Assembly (NCBI RefSeq): GCF_003337235.1
Contig: NZ_QPJC01000011.1
Coordinates: 1-64,000, forward strand
DNA from: Halopolyspora algeriensis
Lineage (GTDB): Bacteria; Actinomycetota; Actinomycetes; Mycobacteriales; Pseudonocardiaceae
Direction: 5' to 3'
Length of the DNA: 64,000 nucleotides
Shown here: piece after piece, positions 47,210 to 57,237 of the stretch
Numbering within the stretch: position 1 is the first letter of the stretch
Layout of the letters: each line of letters starts with the position of its first letter
Notes under the pieces: model-generated
The model's input: the letters and a program-made list of their open reading frames with translations, nothing else
Told to the model about the DNA's origin: nothing
Databases searched by the model: none
Made by a program: the position numbers and the translations under genes

Positions 47210-47956
47210 TCAGCCCGCCGCCTCCCGGTCCAGCAACCACAGCGTGCGCTCCCGGCCGCGGGGGCCCGCCGCCGGGATCTCGACCGGGTCGGAGCCGGCC
47301 AGTGCCGCCGACACCGCCTCGGCCTTGCCCGCACCCGCCACCACCAGCCACACCTCGGAGGCCGCCCGGATCGCGGGCAGGGTCAGTGAGATGCGGGTGG
47401 GTGGTGGCTTCGGACAGTCGTGCACCCCCACCACGGTTCGCTGGGACTCCTGCACGTACGGGGTGTGCGGAAACAGCGAGGCCGTGTGCCCTTCTTCCCC
47501 GATCCCCAACAGCAGGACGTCGAAGGCGGGCACTGCGGTCTCGGTGTCCCCTGCCGCGGTGGTGGCCAGCACCTCGGCGTAGTGTGCCGCCGCCTCGTCC
47601 GCCTCGTTGCCGAACTTCCCGCCGGAGGGGGCCATCGGATGCACTCGCTCGGGATCGACACCGACGTGGTCCAGCAGCGCCTCGCGTGCCTGGGTCTCGT
47701 TGCGTTCCGGGTCGCCGTCCGGCAGGAAACGCTCGTCGCCCCAGTACACATCGACGCGGGACCAGTCCACCGCATCGCGTGCGGGAGAGTGCCGGACCTG
47801 CCTGAGGACCTCGATGCCCGTGCCCCCACCCGTGAGAACCACCGAGGCCGCACCCCGCGCTGTCTGCGCATCGACCAGGCGGGTGATCAATCGAGCTGCC
47901 GTGGAGGCGGTGAGTACGTCGCTGTTGTCGGCGACGACGACATCGGTGCGGCTCAT
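47210..47956 (-). CDS. pgl: 6-phosphogluconolactonase
   Basis: 248 residues (also called devB). It hydrolyses 6-phosphogluconolactone, the product of Zwf. Motifs: VVLTGGGTGIEVLRQV, WSRVDVYWGDERFLP and the strongly conserved LLLGIGEEGHTASLFPH. It is the last gene of the pgi-zwf-opcA-pgl operon on the minus strand, overlapping opcA by 4 nt. The 88 nt before the S9 peptidase gene hold no obvious hairpin. Confidence 0.95.
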   Translation of the reverse strand: MSRTDVVVADNSDVLTASTAARLITRLVDAQTARGAASVVLTGGGTGIEVLRQVRHSPARDAVDWSRVDVYWGDERFLPDGDPERNETQAREALLDHVGVDPERVHPMAPSGGKFGNEADEAAAHYAEVLATTAAGDTETAVPAFDVLLLGIGEEGHTASLFPHTPYVQESQRTVVGVHDCPKPPPTRISLTLPAIRAASEVWLVVAGAGKAEAVSAALAGSDPVEIPAAGPRGRERTLWLLDREAAG

Positions 47957-48966
47957 GCGCGCTGCTCCGTGTGCTCCGTGTGCTCTGTCTGCTCCGTTTG
48001 CTCCGTCTGTTCCGGGGCTTCGGGTACGCCGGTCTCCTGTGTTTCCTCACCTCGCACGATCTCGGCCAGTCCCTGCAGCGTGGCCTCGTAGATCTCGTCC
48101 GGGTCCAGCCTGCGGAGCTCCTCGGTCAGGCAGTCCCGGATGTCGCGCCGGTGCAGTGCCACCTGGCGGTCCGGCTGGCCCGGCTGGCTCAGGGAACCGT
48201 TCCTGCCGTCCGGGCGCACGATCTCCACGTTGCCGGAGGGCCGTTCGAGTACCGCTGAGACGATGCCCGGACCACGCGAATGCTGCACCCGGCGCACCGG
48301 AACCTGCAGGTAACTCGCCAGCCACGCGCTGAGCAGGTCTGTGGAGGGAGAGGAGCTCGCCCCGGTGACGGTGGCGGATGTGACCGACTCGAACGGCGGG
48401 AGGTCCAGCGCTGCCGCCAGCAGTGCCCGCCACGACGTCAACCGCGTCCACGCCAGGTCGGTGTCGCCGTTGGTGTAGGAGCGCGCCCGTGCCTGCAGTG
48501 CCCCGATCGGATCCTCGTCGGCGGCGGCATCGGTGATCCGGCGGTGCGCCAGTGCTCCGATCGGGTCCTTGGCCGGATACTCCGGTGCATCACTGGGCCA
48601 CCACACCACGATCGGGGCGTCCGGAAGCAGGAACGGGATCACCGAGCCCGCACCCTCGTCGGCCAGCGGGCCGTACAGCCGCAGCACGATGACCTCGGAG
48701 GCGCCCGCATCACCACCGATCCGGATCTGCGCGTCCAATCGGGCCGCCGCCTGCCGGGTGCCCCGCGCCACCACGATCACGCGTGCCGGGTGTTCCCGGC
48801 TGGCATCGTTGGCCGCCTGGATCGACGGTTCGACCTCCGCGCCGTCGCTGGTGACGATAGCCAGCGTCAGCACCCGGCCGAGCGCCACGGCGCCGCCGGA
48901 CTCCCGCAGCTCGACCATCTTCTTGTTGACCTGCGAGGTGGTGGTGGAAGGTAGATCGACGATCAC
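47953..48966 (-). CDS. opcA: Glucose-6-phosphate dehydrogenase assembly protein OpcA
   Basis: 337 residues. OpcA activates or assembles glucose-6-phosphate dehydrogenase and is always next to zwf in actinobacteria. The N-terminus reads MIVDLPSTTTSQVNKKMVEL, with the conserved PIVVWWPSDAPE and HSRGPGIVSAVLERPSG further on. The C-terminus ends in a low-complexity run of Glu-Gln-Thr and Glu-His-Thr triplets encoded by a 9-nt tandem repeat. It overlaps both zwf and pgl by 4 nt. Confidence 0.95.
   Translation of the reverse strand: MIVDLPSTTTSQVNKKMVELRESGGAVALGRVLTLAIVTSDGAEVEPSIQAANDASREHPARVIVVARGTRQAAARLDAQIRIGGDAGASEVIVLRLYGPLADEGAGSVIPFLLPDAPIVVWWPSDAPEYPAKDPIGALAHRRITDAAADEDPIGALQARARSYTNGDTDLAWTRLTSWRALLAAALDLPPFESVTSATVTGASSSPSTDLLSAWLASYLQVPVRRVQHSRGPGIVSAVLERPSGNVEIVRPDGRNGSLSQPGQPDRQVALHRRDIRDCLTEELRRLDPDEIYEATLQGLAEIVRGEETQETGVPEAPEQTEQTEQTEHTEHTEQRA
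47963..48016. repeat. 9-nt tandem repeat in the 3' end of opcA
   Basis: Six units of about 9 nt on the plus strand, consensus TGCTCCGTG with a few substitutions, encode the acidic Glu-(Gln/His)-Thr triplets at the OpcA C-terminus. Slippage here would change the tail length in frame. Confidence 0.8.
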
Positions 48967-50492
48967 GGTCGCCTCCAGGCGCGTCCGGTACGGGCCAGCA
49001 TCGTCTCGGCCGACGGTGGCCCCCAGCTTCCTGCCTTGTACTTCTCGGGGCCTCCGTACGAGGCCCAGTGATCCAGGATCGGGTCGAGGATCTGCCAGGA
49101 CAGCTCGACCTCCTCGTTGACCGGGAACAGCGAGGGTTCACCGAGCAGCACGTCGAGCAGGAGCCGCTCGTAGGCCTCCGGGGACGACTCGGTGAAGGAG
49201 TGGCCGTAGCCGAAGTCCATCGTCACGTCCCGTACCTCCATGGAGGTGCCGGGAATCTTCGCGCCGAATCGCATGGTCACGCCCTCGTCCGGCTGGACCC
49301 GGATCACCAGGGCGTTCTGCCCGAGCTCCTCGGTCATCGTGTTGTCGAAGGGCAGGTGCGGTGCGCGCTTGAACATCACCGCGATCTCGGTGACCCGGCG
49401 ACCCAGACGTTTGCCGGAGCGCAGGTAGAACGGCACGCCCGCCCAGCGCCTGCTCGCGATCTCCAATGTGATCGCCGCGAAGGTCTCCGTGGTGGAGTCG
49501 GGAGCGAAGCCGGGTTCCTCGTGCAGGCCCGGAACCTTCTCGCCGCCCTGCCAGCCACCGGTGTACTGGCCGCGTGCGGTGGTCTCGGAGAACGGGCCGA
49601 CCGGTTTGGTGGCCGAGAGCACCTTGCTCTTCTCCGCGCGCAGGTTGCCCGGTGAGAACGACACCGGTTCCTCCATCGCGGTCAGCGCCATCAGCTGCAG
49701 CAGGTGATTCTGGATGACGTCCCGGGCCGCACCGATGCCCTCGTAGTACCCGGCACGTCCGCCCAGGCCGATGTCCTCGGCCATGGTGATCTGCACGTGA
49801 TCGACGTAGTGGGCGTTCCACAGCGGTTCGAACATCTGGTTGGCGAAGCGCAGGGCCAGGATGTTCTGGACCGTCTCCTTGCCGAGGTAGTGATCGATGC
49901 GGAACACCGAGTCCTCGGGGAACACCTCGTTGACGATGCGGTTGAGCTCTCGAGCGCTGTGCAGGTCGTGGCCGAACGGTTTCTCGACGACCACGCGCCG
50001 CCACTGGTCCTCGGCCTGCTCGGTCAGTCCCGAGCGGGAAAGCTGGCTGAGCACCGTGGGAAACATCGCCGGCGGTACCGACAGGTAGAAGGCGTGGTTG
50101 CCGCCGGTGCCGCGCTCGGTGTCGAGTTGCTTGACCGTCTCGGCCAGCCGGTCGAAGGTGCCGGGGTCGTCGAAACTGCCCGGGACGAACCGGATTCCCT
50201 CGGCGAGGCGGTCCCAGACGGATTGGTGGAAGGTGGTGCGGGCGTTCTCCCGGACCGCGTCGTGGACGATCTGCCCGAAGTCCTGGTGCTCCCATTCGCG
50301 CCGGGCGACACCGGTCAGCGCGAAGCCCGGCGGTAGCAGGCCGCGGTTGGACAGATCGTAGATGGCCGGCATCAGTTTCTTCCGGGACAGGTCGCCGGTC
50401 ACCCCGAAGATCGTCAGCCCGGAGGGACCCGCGATGCGCGGCAGACGCTTGTCCCGTGGATCACGCAGTGGGTTCTGCCCTGCCGAAGTCAC
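48963..50492 (-). CDS. zwf: Glucose-6-phosphate 1-dehydrogenase
   Basis: 509 residues from a GTG at 50492. First enzyme of the oxidative pentose phosphate pathway, making NADPH. The N-terminal nucleotide-binding GVTGDLSRKKLMPAIYDL and the active-site RIDHYLGKE (about 196-204) are intact, as is VVVEKPFGHD. It overlaps pgi (4 nt, GTGA-type) and opcA (4 nt), so the whole operon is translationally coupled. Confidence 0.97.
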   Translation of the reverse strand: MTSAGQNPLRDPRDKRLPRIAGPSGLTIFGVTGDLSRKKLMPAIYDLSNRGLLPPGFALTGVARREWEHQDFGQIVHDAVRENARTTFHQSVWDRLAEGIRFVPGSFDDPGTFDRLAETVKQLDTERGTGGNHAFYLSVPPAMFPTVLSQLSRSGLTEQAEDQWRRVVVEKPFGHDLHSARELNRIVNEVFPEDSVFRIDHYLGKETVQNILALRFANQMFEPLWNAHYVDHVQITMAEDIGLGGRAGYYEGIGAARDVIQNHLLQLMALTAMEEPVSFSPGNLRAEKSKVLSATKPVGPFSETTARGQYTGGWQGGEKVPGLHEEPGFAPDSTTETFAAITLEIASRRWAGVPFYLRSGKRLGRRVTEIAVMFKRAPHLPFDNTMTEELGQNALVIRVQPDEGVTMRFGAKIPGTSMEVRDVTMDFGYGHSFTESSPEAYERLLLDVLLGEPSLFPVNEEVELSWQILDPILDHWASYGGPEKYKAGSWGPPSAETMLARTGRAWRRP

Positions 50493-52144
50493 GTCCTGTC
50501 CTTTCCTGTCCCCTGATCGGGTTGTGCCTCACGGAGTTCCTGGATGGCCTTGACGAGCTCCACCAGACCAGCAGCCCGATCGGTCAGGTGCAAACGCAGC
50601 ACCGGACGATTGTTCTGGGCCAGTACCTGCCCGTCGCCGAGTGCCTGGGCGCGTTGCAGGCTCGCCAGTGTGTACGGCCGGTCGGGAACATCCAGGTCGG
50701 CCTCGGGCTCGCCGGTGATCTGCAGGAACGCGCCGTTCTGGTGACCGCCCTTGTGGTACTGGCCGGTCGAGTGCAGAAACCTCGGTCCCCAACCGAAGGT
50801 GGTCTGGATGCCGCTGCGGCGAGCCAGTTCCGGCCGCAGCACCGTGGCCGAGGCATCGTCGAGCCGGTCCAGATAGGCCTGTATCGCGAGATATCCGGTC
50901 TCCGGAGCTGCCGCGATCAGTGTCCGCAGTGCCTGCGTCACGCTTCCCACGCCGGGTGCCAGCCAGGTGCCCGCGGTGTGCACCTCGATCGCACCCTCGA
51001 TGAGTGCGGGGGTGGATATCGGGCCACCTCCCGGTTCGTCGAGCAGGCTCCGGGTGGCCTCCTTGGAGGCCTCGACGTCGGGCTGGTCGAAGGGGTTGAT
51101 GCCCAGCAGGCGCCCGGCGACGGCGGTGGCGAACTCCCAGAGCAGGAACAGTCCGCCGAGTCGGCCGCTGGTGCCGACCTGTGCGGGACTGCTCGCGGGG
51201 CCCACCGCCACGGTGGTGGTGTCGCGGCCCGCCGTGGCGAAGCCGGGGGCCTGAGCATTCTCCACGGGGACGGGAAGCAGGCCGGTTCCGTTCTTGCCGG
51301 TGGACTCGGCGATGAGCTGCTCCGCCCAGTCGCCGAATCCCACCACGCCCGAATCGGTATCGGCCAGCGCGACCTTTTCCGCACCCTGCGAGTGGGCCGC
51401 TGCCAGCGCCGCGGCGAGCCGGAGGGCCGGATTGCCTTCCTCGTCGGCGTTGAGGAGGCCGAACGTGTCGGCGGCATCATCGAGCAAGGTGGCGACGTCG
51501 GCGCCTGCGAGCCCGGCGGGCACCAGGCCGAAAGCGCTCAGTGCCGAGTAGCGCCCGCCCACGTGCGGATCGGCGGTGAAGACCCGGCGATAGCCGGCGT
51601 TCCTGCCCGCTTCCTCCATCGGCGATCCCGGGTCGGTGACGACGACGATACGGGAAGCTGGATCGATTCCGTTCTCGGAGAATGCCTGCTCGAACAGGAT
51701 TCGGTGACTTTCGGTTTCCAGGGTGGTCCCCGACTTGGAGGACACCACCAGCACCGTCCGCTCGAGGTCGCCGGAGAGCGCATCGGCCACTTGACCCGGA
51801 TCGGTGGTGTCGAGCACCACCAGGGAGACGCCGGCAGTGGCCGTGATCACCTCGGGAGCCAGGGACGACCCGCCCATCCCGGCGAGCACGATCCGATCCA
51901 GACCCTCGGCATGGAGCTCCGCGCGCAATGCGTCGATGTCGGCAGGCAGCGAGCGCGAACTGTCGTGCAGCGTCGTCCACGACAACCGGGTGGCCGCTTC
52001 GCTCTCGGCATCCGGGCCCCACAGGCTCGGATCCTGAGCAGCCAGCTTGCCGGCGATTCCCTCGTCGACCAGCTGCCGGACCAACGGTTCCGCGGCTGTT
52101 GCCAGCGCTTCGTCGGTGATCTCGACTGAAGTTTCGGTGGTCAT
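50489..52144 (-). CDS. pgi: Glucose-6-phosphate isomerase (actinobacterial zwf-operon type)
   Basis: 551 residues. SIS-fold isomerase linking glycolysis and the pentose phosphate pathway. Motifs: LAGMGGSSLAPEV, VVSSKSGTTLET for sugar-phosphate binding and FLHSTGQYHKGG with the catalytic residues near the C-terminus. It resembles the pgi form located in the Streptomyces opcA-zwf cluster rather than the longer E. coli-type enzyme. First gene of the operon. The hairpin at 52186-52224 separates it from tal. Confidence 0.9.
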   Translation of the reverse strand: MTTETSVEITDEALATAAEPLVRQLVDEGIAGKLAAQDPSLWGPDAESEAATRLSWTTLHDSSRSLPADIDALRAELHAEGLDRIVLAGMGGSSLAPEVITATAGVSLVVLDTTDPGQVADALSGDLERTVLVVSSKSGTTLETESHRILFEQAFSENGIDPASRIVVVTDPGSPMEEAGRNAGYRRVFTADPHVGGRYSALSAFGLVPAGLAGADVATLLDDAADTFGLLNADEEGNPALRLAAALAAAHSQGAEKVALADTDSGVVGFGDWAEQLIAESTGKNGTGLLPVPVENAQAPGFATAGRDTTTVAVGPASSPAQVGTSGRLGGLFLLWEFATAVAGRLLGINPFDQPDVEASKEATRSLLDEPGGGPISTPALIEGAIEVHTAGTWLAPGVGSVTQALRTLIAAAPETGYLAIQAYLDRLDDASATVLRPELARRSGIQTTFGWGPRFLHSTGQYHKGGHQNGAFLQITGEPEADLDVPDRPYTLASLQRAQALGDGQVLAQNNRPVLRLHLTDRAAGLVELVKAIQELREAQPDQGTGKDRT

Positions 52145-52185
52145 GTGATTCCTTCAGCTCGATGTTCAACACTGGCAGGGTCACC

Positions 52186-52224
52186 GGCATCTCGCCCCGC
52201 CGAAACAGGGCGGAGCGAGATGCC
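52186..52224 (-). terminator. Terminator after tal
   Basis: A 16-nt interrupted stem: GGCATCTCGC pairs perfectly with GCGAGATGCC, and after one mismatch CCGCC pairs with GGCGG, around a 7-nt loop. It lies 15 nt after the tal stop on the minus strand and before pgi, so tal(-tkt) and pgi-zwf-opcA-pgl are probably separate units. Confidence 0.7.
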
Positions 52225-52238
52225 GTTGGCTGGGGGAA

Positions 52239-53342
52239 TTACTGTGCCCGGCCGAGCTGGTCGCTCACCGTCTGCAGCAGTTCGTCCCAGGACTTCTCGA
52301 ACTTCTCCACGCCTTCCCGCTCGAGCACGGCGAAGACGTCGTCGAGATCGACCCCCACCTCGGTGAGGGAGTCGAAGACCTGTTGCGCGCTTGCCGCCGT
52401 CCCGCTCACCTTGTCGCCCTGGATATCGGCGTGGTCGGCAGCCGCGTAGAGCGTGGCCTCCGGCATGGTGTTCACCGTGTTCGGCGCCACCAGTTCCTCG
52501 ACATAGCTGGTGTCGGAGTACGCGGGGTCCTTGACACCGGTGGAGGCCCACAGCGGGCGTTGCACCTTTGCTCCGGCCTGCTCCAGCGCCTTCCAGCGTT
52601 GGCCGGCGAAGATCTCCTCGTAGGCGGCGTAGGCCAGCCGGGCATTGGCGATGCCGGCTTTGCCCAGCAGGTCCTCGTTGCCGAGGGCGTTCAGCCGCTT
52701 GTCGACCTCCGTGTCCACGCGGGAGACGAAGAACGAGGCCACCGACATGATCCGGCTGATGTCGTGGCCGTTGGCCTGGGCCTGTTCCAGACCGGCCATG
52801 AAGGCGTCCATCACCTCGCGGTAGCGCTCCACCGAGAAGATCAGCGTGACGTTGACGCTGATGCCCTCGGCGAGCGTGCGGGTGATGGCGGGCAGCCCTG
52901 CGGCCGTGGCCGGGATCTTGATGAACAGGTTCGGGCGGTCCACGGCCTTGGCCAACTCCTGTGCCTCGGCCACGGTGCGCTCGGTGTCGTGGGCCAGACG
53001 CGGGTCGACCTCCAGCGAGATCCGCCCGTCCACGCCACCGGTGCGCTGGTGCACGGTGCGGAACAGGTCGGCGGCCTCGCGAATGTCGGTGGTGGTGATC
53101 TCGCGCGTGGCCTCGTCCACGCTCGCCCCGCGCTCCGCGAGCCGGCGAACCTGGTCGTCGTAGTCCTCGGCGTTGGACAGGGCCTTCGCGAAGATCGTGG
53201 GATTGCTCGTCACGCCCACGAGCTCGTAGTCGTTGATCAGCTCGGTGAGGTTGCCCGAGTTGATCCGTTGGCGGGACAGGTCGTCCAGCCAGACGGCGAC
53301 CCCCGCTTCACTCAGCGCCCTGAGATTGTTGTTGTTGGTCAC
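52239..53342 (-). CDS. tal: Transaldolase
   Basis: 367 residues from the GTG at 53342, with GGAGGG about 6 nt upstream; longer readings are not family-like. Class I aldolase of the non-oxidative pentose phosphate pathway. Motifs: [13 protein letters not shown] near the N-terminus, the Schiff-base Lys in LFIKIPAT (about 141), VNVTLIFS and [12 protein letters not shown]. It lies 47 nt downstream of tkt, with which it is probably co-transcribed, and ends at a hairpin. Confidence 0.96.
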   Translation of the reverse strand: MTNNNNLRALSEAGVAVWLDDLSRQRINSGNLTELINDYELVGVTSNPTIFAKALSNAEDYDDQVRRLAERGASVDEATREITTTDIREAADLFRTVHQRTGGVDGRISLEVDPRLAHDTERTVAEAQELAKAVDRPNLFIKIPATAAGLPAITRTLAEGISVNVTLIFSVERYREVMDAFMAGLEQAQANGHDISRIMSVASFFVSRVDTEVDKRLNALGNEDLLGKAGIANARLAYAAYEEIFAGQRWKALEQAGAKVQRPLWASTGVKDPAYSDTSYVEELVAPNTVNTMPEATLYAAADHADIQGDKVSGTAASAQQVFDSLTEVGVDLDDVFAVLEREGVEKFEKSWDELLQTVSDQLGRAQ

Positions 53343-53389
53343 TGTGTTCCCTCCGCTCGCAGCGTCGGTGTCTGTTCTGGCTGGCCGCT

Positions 53390-55486
53390 TCAGCCGGACC
53401 GGGCGAGGTTCAGGCTCCGCCGCGCCGCCTCGGCCACGGCTTCGGCTGTGAAGCCGAATTCCCGGAACAAGGTCTTGTAGTCCGCCGAGGCGCCGAAGTG
53501 CTCCAGGGACACGATCTCGCCCGCGTCGCCGACAAAACGATGCCACGACTGGGCGACACCGGCCTCCACGGCGACCCGGGCACGGACCGAGGACGGCAAC
53601 ACCCGCTGCCGGTAGGCCGCGTCCTGTGCCTCGAACCACTCCACACAGGGCATCGAGACCACACGAGTGGCAACGCCCTCGGCTTCGAGCATTCTCCTGG
53701 CCTCCACAGCCAACTGCACCTCGGAACCGGTACCGATGAGCACCACCTCGGGGGTACCCGAAGAAGCCTCGTTCAGCACATAGCCACCCCTGGCCACTCC
53801 TGCGGCGTCGGTGCCCTCCAGCGTCGGCACCCCCTGACGGGTCAGTGCCAGGCCTGCCGGACCGCTGGAATCGGCCAGGACGGCCTTCCAGGCGGCGGCC
53901 GTTTCGTTGGCATCGGCCGGGCGCACCACCGCCAGGCCGGGGATGGCCCGCAACGAGGACAGTTGCTCGACCGGCTGGTGGGTGGGTCCGTCCTCGCCGA
54001 GCCCGATCGAGTCGTGCGTCCAGACGTAGATGACCGGGGCCTTCATCAGCGCCGCCAGCCGCACGGCCGGCCGCATGTAGTCACTGAAGATGAGGAACGT
54101 GCCGCCGTAGGGGCGGGTCCCGCCGTGCAGCGCGATGCCGTTGAGGATCGAGCCCATCGCGTGCTCGCGGACCCCGAAGTGCAGCGTGCGCCCGTACGGC
54201 TGCGCCGGGAACATCTCGGTGGAGATGCTCTCCGGGCCGAAGGAGTCCGCCCCCTTCATCGTGGTGTTGTTGCTCTCGGCCAGGTCCGAGGAACCACCCC
54301 ACAGCTCGGGCAGCACGTCGGCCAGAGCGGCGAGCACTTCGGCGGAGGCCTTGCGGGTGGCCAGACCCTTCTCGTCGGGTTCCCAGCTCGGCAGGTTCTC
54401 GGCCCACCCGGCGGGCAGCTCGCGGGCGCGCATGCGATCGAGCAGTGCCTTGCGCTGCGGGTTCTCGCTCGCCCACGTGTCGAAGGCGATCTGCCACTTC
54501 GCGTGGGCGGTCTCCCCCCGCTCGGCAACGGCACGGGTGTGCGCCAGGACCTCCTCGTCGATCTGGAAGGACTGCTGCGGGTCGAATCCCAGAACCTTCT
54601 TGACCTCGGCGACCTCCTCGGCGCCGAGTGCGGCACCGTGGGCCTTACCGGAGTTCATCTTGGTCGGAGCGGGATAGCCGATGACCGTGCGCAGCACGAT
54701 CAGGCTCGGCCGATCGGTCTCGGCGCGTGCCGCCTGCAGCGCGTCGAGCAGGTCGACGACGTTCTCCCCGCCGTCGACGGTGACCACGTGCCAGCCGTAG
54801 GACTCGTAGCGCTTGGCGGTGTCCTCCGACAGCGCGATGTGGGTGTCGTCCTCGATGGAGATCTCGTTGGCGTCGTAGATCACCGTCAGATTGCCCAGTT
54901 GCTGAGTCCCGGCCAGCGAGGAGGCCTCCGAGGTGACGCCTTCCTCGATGTCGCCGTCCGAGGCGATCACGTAGATCTGGTGATCGAAGACGCTCTCGCC
55001 GGGCTCGGCCTCCGGGTCGAGCAGTCCGCGCTCGCGCCGGGCGGCGATGGCCATGCCCACGGCATTGGCCAGACCCTGTCCCAACGGGCCCGTCGTGGTC
55101 TCCACCCCCGGGGTGTGCCAGTACTCGGGGTGACCCGGCGTCTTCGAGTCCCAGGTGCGCAGTGCCTGGATGTCGGACAGCTCCAGTCCGTAGCCGGACA
55201 GGAACAGCTGCAGGTACAGGGTGAGGCTCGAATGACCGGCCGAGAGCACGAACCGGTCGCGGCCGATCCAGCTCGCGTCGTTGGGGTCATGGCGCATCAC
55301 GCGCTGAAACAGTGCATAGGCGGCAGGCGCCAGGCTCATCGCAGTGCCGGGATGCCCGCTTCCGCACTTCTCGACGGCATCGGCGGCCAGGACTCGAACC
55401 GTGTCCACGGCGCGCTGGTCGAGTTCGGTCCAGTCCGCGGGAAGCCGTTTGGTGGTCAAGCGAGCAAGATCGTCTGTCACGGACAC
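53390..55486 (-). CDS. tkt: Transketolase
   Basis: 698 residues from the GTG at 55486; GTG 55480 is nearly equivalent, and GGAG lies about 9 nt before 55486. Thiamine-diphosphate enzyme transferring two-carbon units. Motifs: [16 protein letters not shown], the TPP-binding [18 protein letters not shown] through [14 protein letters not shown], and the pyrimidine-domain [20 protein letters not shown]. Upstream reading into 55753 lacks family similarity. Confidence 0.96.
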   Translation of the reverse strand: MSVTDDLARLTTKRLPADWTELDQRAVDTVRVLAADAVEKCGSGHPGTAMSLAPAAYALFQRVMRHDPNDASWIGRDRFVLSAGHSSLTLYLQLFLSGYGLELSDIQALRTWDSKTPGHPEYWHTPGVETTTGPLGQGLANAVGMAIAARRERGLLDPEAEPGESVFDHQIYVIASDGDIEEGVTSEASSLAGTQQLGNLTVIYDANEISIEDDTHIALSEDTAKRYESYGWHVVTVDGGENVVDLLDALQAARAETDRPSLIVLRTVIGYPAPTKMNSGKAHGAALGAEEVAEVKKVLGFDPQQSFQIDEEVLAHTRAVAERGETAHAKWQIAFDTWASENPQRKALLDRMRARELPAGWAENLPSWEPDEKGLATRKASAEVLAALADVLPELWGGSSDLAESNNTTMKGADSFGPESISTEMFPAQPYGRTLHFGVREHAMGSILNGIALHGGTRPYGGTFLIFSDYMRPAVRLAALMKAPVIYVWTHDSIGLGEDGPTHQPVEQLSSLRAIPGLAVVRPADANETAAAWKAVLADSSGPAGLALTRQGVPTLEGTDAAGVARGGYVLNEASSGTPEVVLIGTGSEVQLAVEARRMLEAEGVATRVVSMPCVEWFEAQDAAYRQRVLPSSVRARVAVEAGVAQSWHRFVGDAGEIVSLEHFGASADYKTLFREFGFTAEAVAEAARRSLNLARSG

Positions 55487-55775
55487 GCCACGCAGCTCCA
55501 GTCTCCTTCGGCGCGGTGCATTCGGCCCTACTTGACCGATTCGCACCGCTGTTATCCCTCGTCCGGGGAGTAGCCTAATCCCGCTGATCGATGAGGTACC
55601 GACCCGTCCACCGCTGTATCCGAACGAAGGTCGTCCGGGTAGCGTGATCTCTCGCTTCTCGTGGCCGGCCGTGCACGGCATCCGCGGGGAGGTGGTTCCT
55701 GCATGCACCGCCGTGTGTGCCTGCGACTCGAACGCAGTGTCAGCCTCCGTCACGGAGCCGGCCAGGTGAGAGCCG
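55487..55775. other. Intergenic region upstream of tkt (no gene; ctaB absent)
   Basis: 289 nt between tkt and qor, both on the minus strand. A minus-strand TAGGCT (plus-strand 55572-55577) could be the -10 box for tkt with a leader of about 85 nt. I see no protein gene, tRNA or strong hairpin. In many actinobacteria heme O synthase ctaB lies near here; no trace of it is visible. Confidence 0.5.
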
Positions 55776-56744
55776 TCAGGGCTCCAGCAGCAGCTTTCCG
55801 GTGGTGCGGCGCCCCTCGAGATCCTCGTGTGCGCGCCGTGCCTCGGCCAGCGGGTAGCTGCCGCCGATGCGGATGCTCAGCTCGTCCCGGGTGATGGCCT
55901 CGAAGATCTCGCTCGCGCGCCAGTCGAGTTCCTCGCGAGTCAGGATGTGATGTGCCAGGGTCGGCCGGGTGAGAAACACCGAGCCCGCGGAGTTCAACCG
56001 CTGCGGGTCGACCGGCGGCACCGGCCCGCTGGCGGCACCGAACAGCGCCAGCATGCCGCGCGGGCGCAGGCTGTCCAGGCTCGCCTCGAAGGTGCTCTTG
56101 CCGACGCCGTCATAGGCGACGTCCACACCGCGGTCGTCGGTGAGATCGCGGACCTGCTCGGCCACATCCGCCTCGGTGTAGCGGATGACCTCGTCGGCTC
56201 CCGCCTCCCGGGCCAACTCCTCCTTCTCCGCCGTGGAGACCGTGCCGATCACGTTGCCGCCACGTGCCTTGACCAGTTGGGTCAGCAGCAGGCCCATGCC
56301 TCCGGCCGCGGCGTGAACCAGGGCGGTGTCGCCGGTCCGCACCGGATGGGTCGAGGAGACCAGGTAGTGCGCGGTCATTCCCTGCAGCATCGTGGCGGCG
56401 GCCGTGCGGTCGTCGATCCCGTCGGGAATCCGCACGGCCTTGTCCGCGGGCACCGCCGCACGATCGGCATAGCTACCGGGGGCCATCGCCCATGCCACGC
56501 GGTCGCCCGGGGAGAAGCCCGACACCTGCGAACCGACCTCCCGGACGGTGCCCGCACCCTCCGAACCCGGAGTGAACGGCAGGGTCACGGTGTAGACCCC
56601 GCTGCGCTGATAGGTGTCGATGAAGTTCACCCCGCAGGCGGCGACCTCGACCAGAACCTCGTGTGCGGCCGGACTCGGGTCCTCGACCTCGGCCGGTTCC
56701 AGAACTTCCGGCCCACCGTTGGCCTGTACCCGGATCGCGCGCAT
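55776..56744 (-). CDS. qor: Quinone oxidoreductase (zeta-crystallin-like, medium-chain reductase)
   Basis: 322 residues from the ATG at 56744 with GGAGG about 6 nt upstream. NADPH-dependent quinone reductase of the zinc-free MDR type: no catalytic zinc Cys/His set; the pattern VEVAACGVNFIDTYQRSGVY and the nucleotide-binding VHAAAGGMGLLLTQLVKA are typical, and it ends RRTTGKLLLEP. Conserved neighbour of tkt and ctaA in actinobacteria. The reducing equivalents likely come from the adjacent pentose phosphate enzymes, but the quinone substrate is not known. Confidence 0.92.
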   Translation of the reverse strand: MRAIRVQANGGPEVLEPAEVEDPSPAAHEVLVEVAACGVNFIDTYQRSGVYTVTLPFTPGSEGAGTVREVGSQVSGFSPGDRVAWAMAPGSYADRAAVPADKAVRIPDGIDDRTAAATMLQGMTAHYLVSSTHPVRTGDTALVHAAAGGMGLLLTQLVKARGGNVIGTVSTAEKEELAREAGADEVIRYTEADVAEQVRDLTDDRGVDVAYDGVGKSTFEASLDSLRPRGMLALFGAASGPVPPVDPQRLNSAGSVFLTRPTLAHHILTREELDWRASEIFEAITRDELSIRIGGSYPLAEARRAHEDLEGRRTTGKLLLEP

Positions 56745-56883
56745 GCCTACCTCCACGTTCGCAGTGTCCTCACGGGATTCTCGCGGGCCGACTCGACACC
56801 GTTCTTTCGTCCACGCCCGGTGCCATCCTGCACGCGGAGAGGCCTACGACACGAATCGGGGGCGGTGCGGGCAGCGCGGTGTT

Positions 56884-56889
56884 TAGGAT
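56884..56889 (+). promoter_or_regulatory. Candidate -10 box of a leaderless transcript at 56896
   Basis: TAGGAT lies exactly 6 nt before the ATG at 56896 with no ribosome-binding site between. It lies in the 151-nt divergent region with qor, which holds no gene. Confidence 0.5.
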
Positions 56890-56895
56890 CCCTGC

Positions 56896-57237
56896 ATGGC
56901 TACGGAAGAAGGAAACGAGCCCCGGAGCGGGGAAGCTGTGCCGCAGAAGGCCGTCAAATCCGCGGCCGGGTTCGTCGGCGAACACGGTGGCTCGGCGCGG
57001 GCCGTGGTGGAGAACGTGGGGCACCAGGCCGGAGCCCGCATCGTTCTGATCGGTGCGGACGGCGCTCTCGGCGACGTGATGGTGGCCGACGTGGCCACCG
57101 CGGAATCGGTGGTCGGTGCCGTGGAGGAGCTGGAGCTGAGTGACTGGGATGCCGACACCACGGCTGCCCTGAAGATCGGTCCCGAGCACCGCAGGCGCAT
57201 GGCCCGCTCGCACGCCTCCCGTTCGCGCGTGAGCTGA
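56896..57237 (+). CDS. Conserved-looking small protein of unknown function
   Basis: 113 residues. I do not recognise a family. The N-terminus is hydrophilic (MATEEGNEPRSGE), the middle has ARIVLIGADGALGDVMVADV and then TAESVVGAVEELELSDWDAD, suggesting a small alpha/beta fold, and the C-terminus is basic (RRRMARSHASRSR). No signal peptide or membrane segment. The stop overlaps the ATP-grasp start (TGATG), so the pair is translationally coupled and probably works together. Codon use is like its neighbours. Confidence 0.6.
   Translation: MATEEGNEPRSGEAVPQKAVKSAAGFVGEHGGSARAVVENVGHQAGARIVLIGADGALGDVMVADVATAESVVGAVEELELSDWDADTTAALKIGPEHRRRMARSHASRSRVS

Noticed and set aside
47963-48016. CRISPR-like repeat array
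   Set aside because: Units are 9 nt, contiguous and inside the opcA reading frame; there are no spacers or cas genes.
55703-55894. Small plus-strand ORF with a good ribosome-binding site upstream of qor
   Set aside because: Most of it lies antisense to the qor C-terminus, its composition is Arg-rich noise, and no family is evident.
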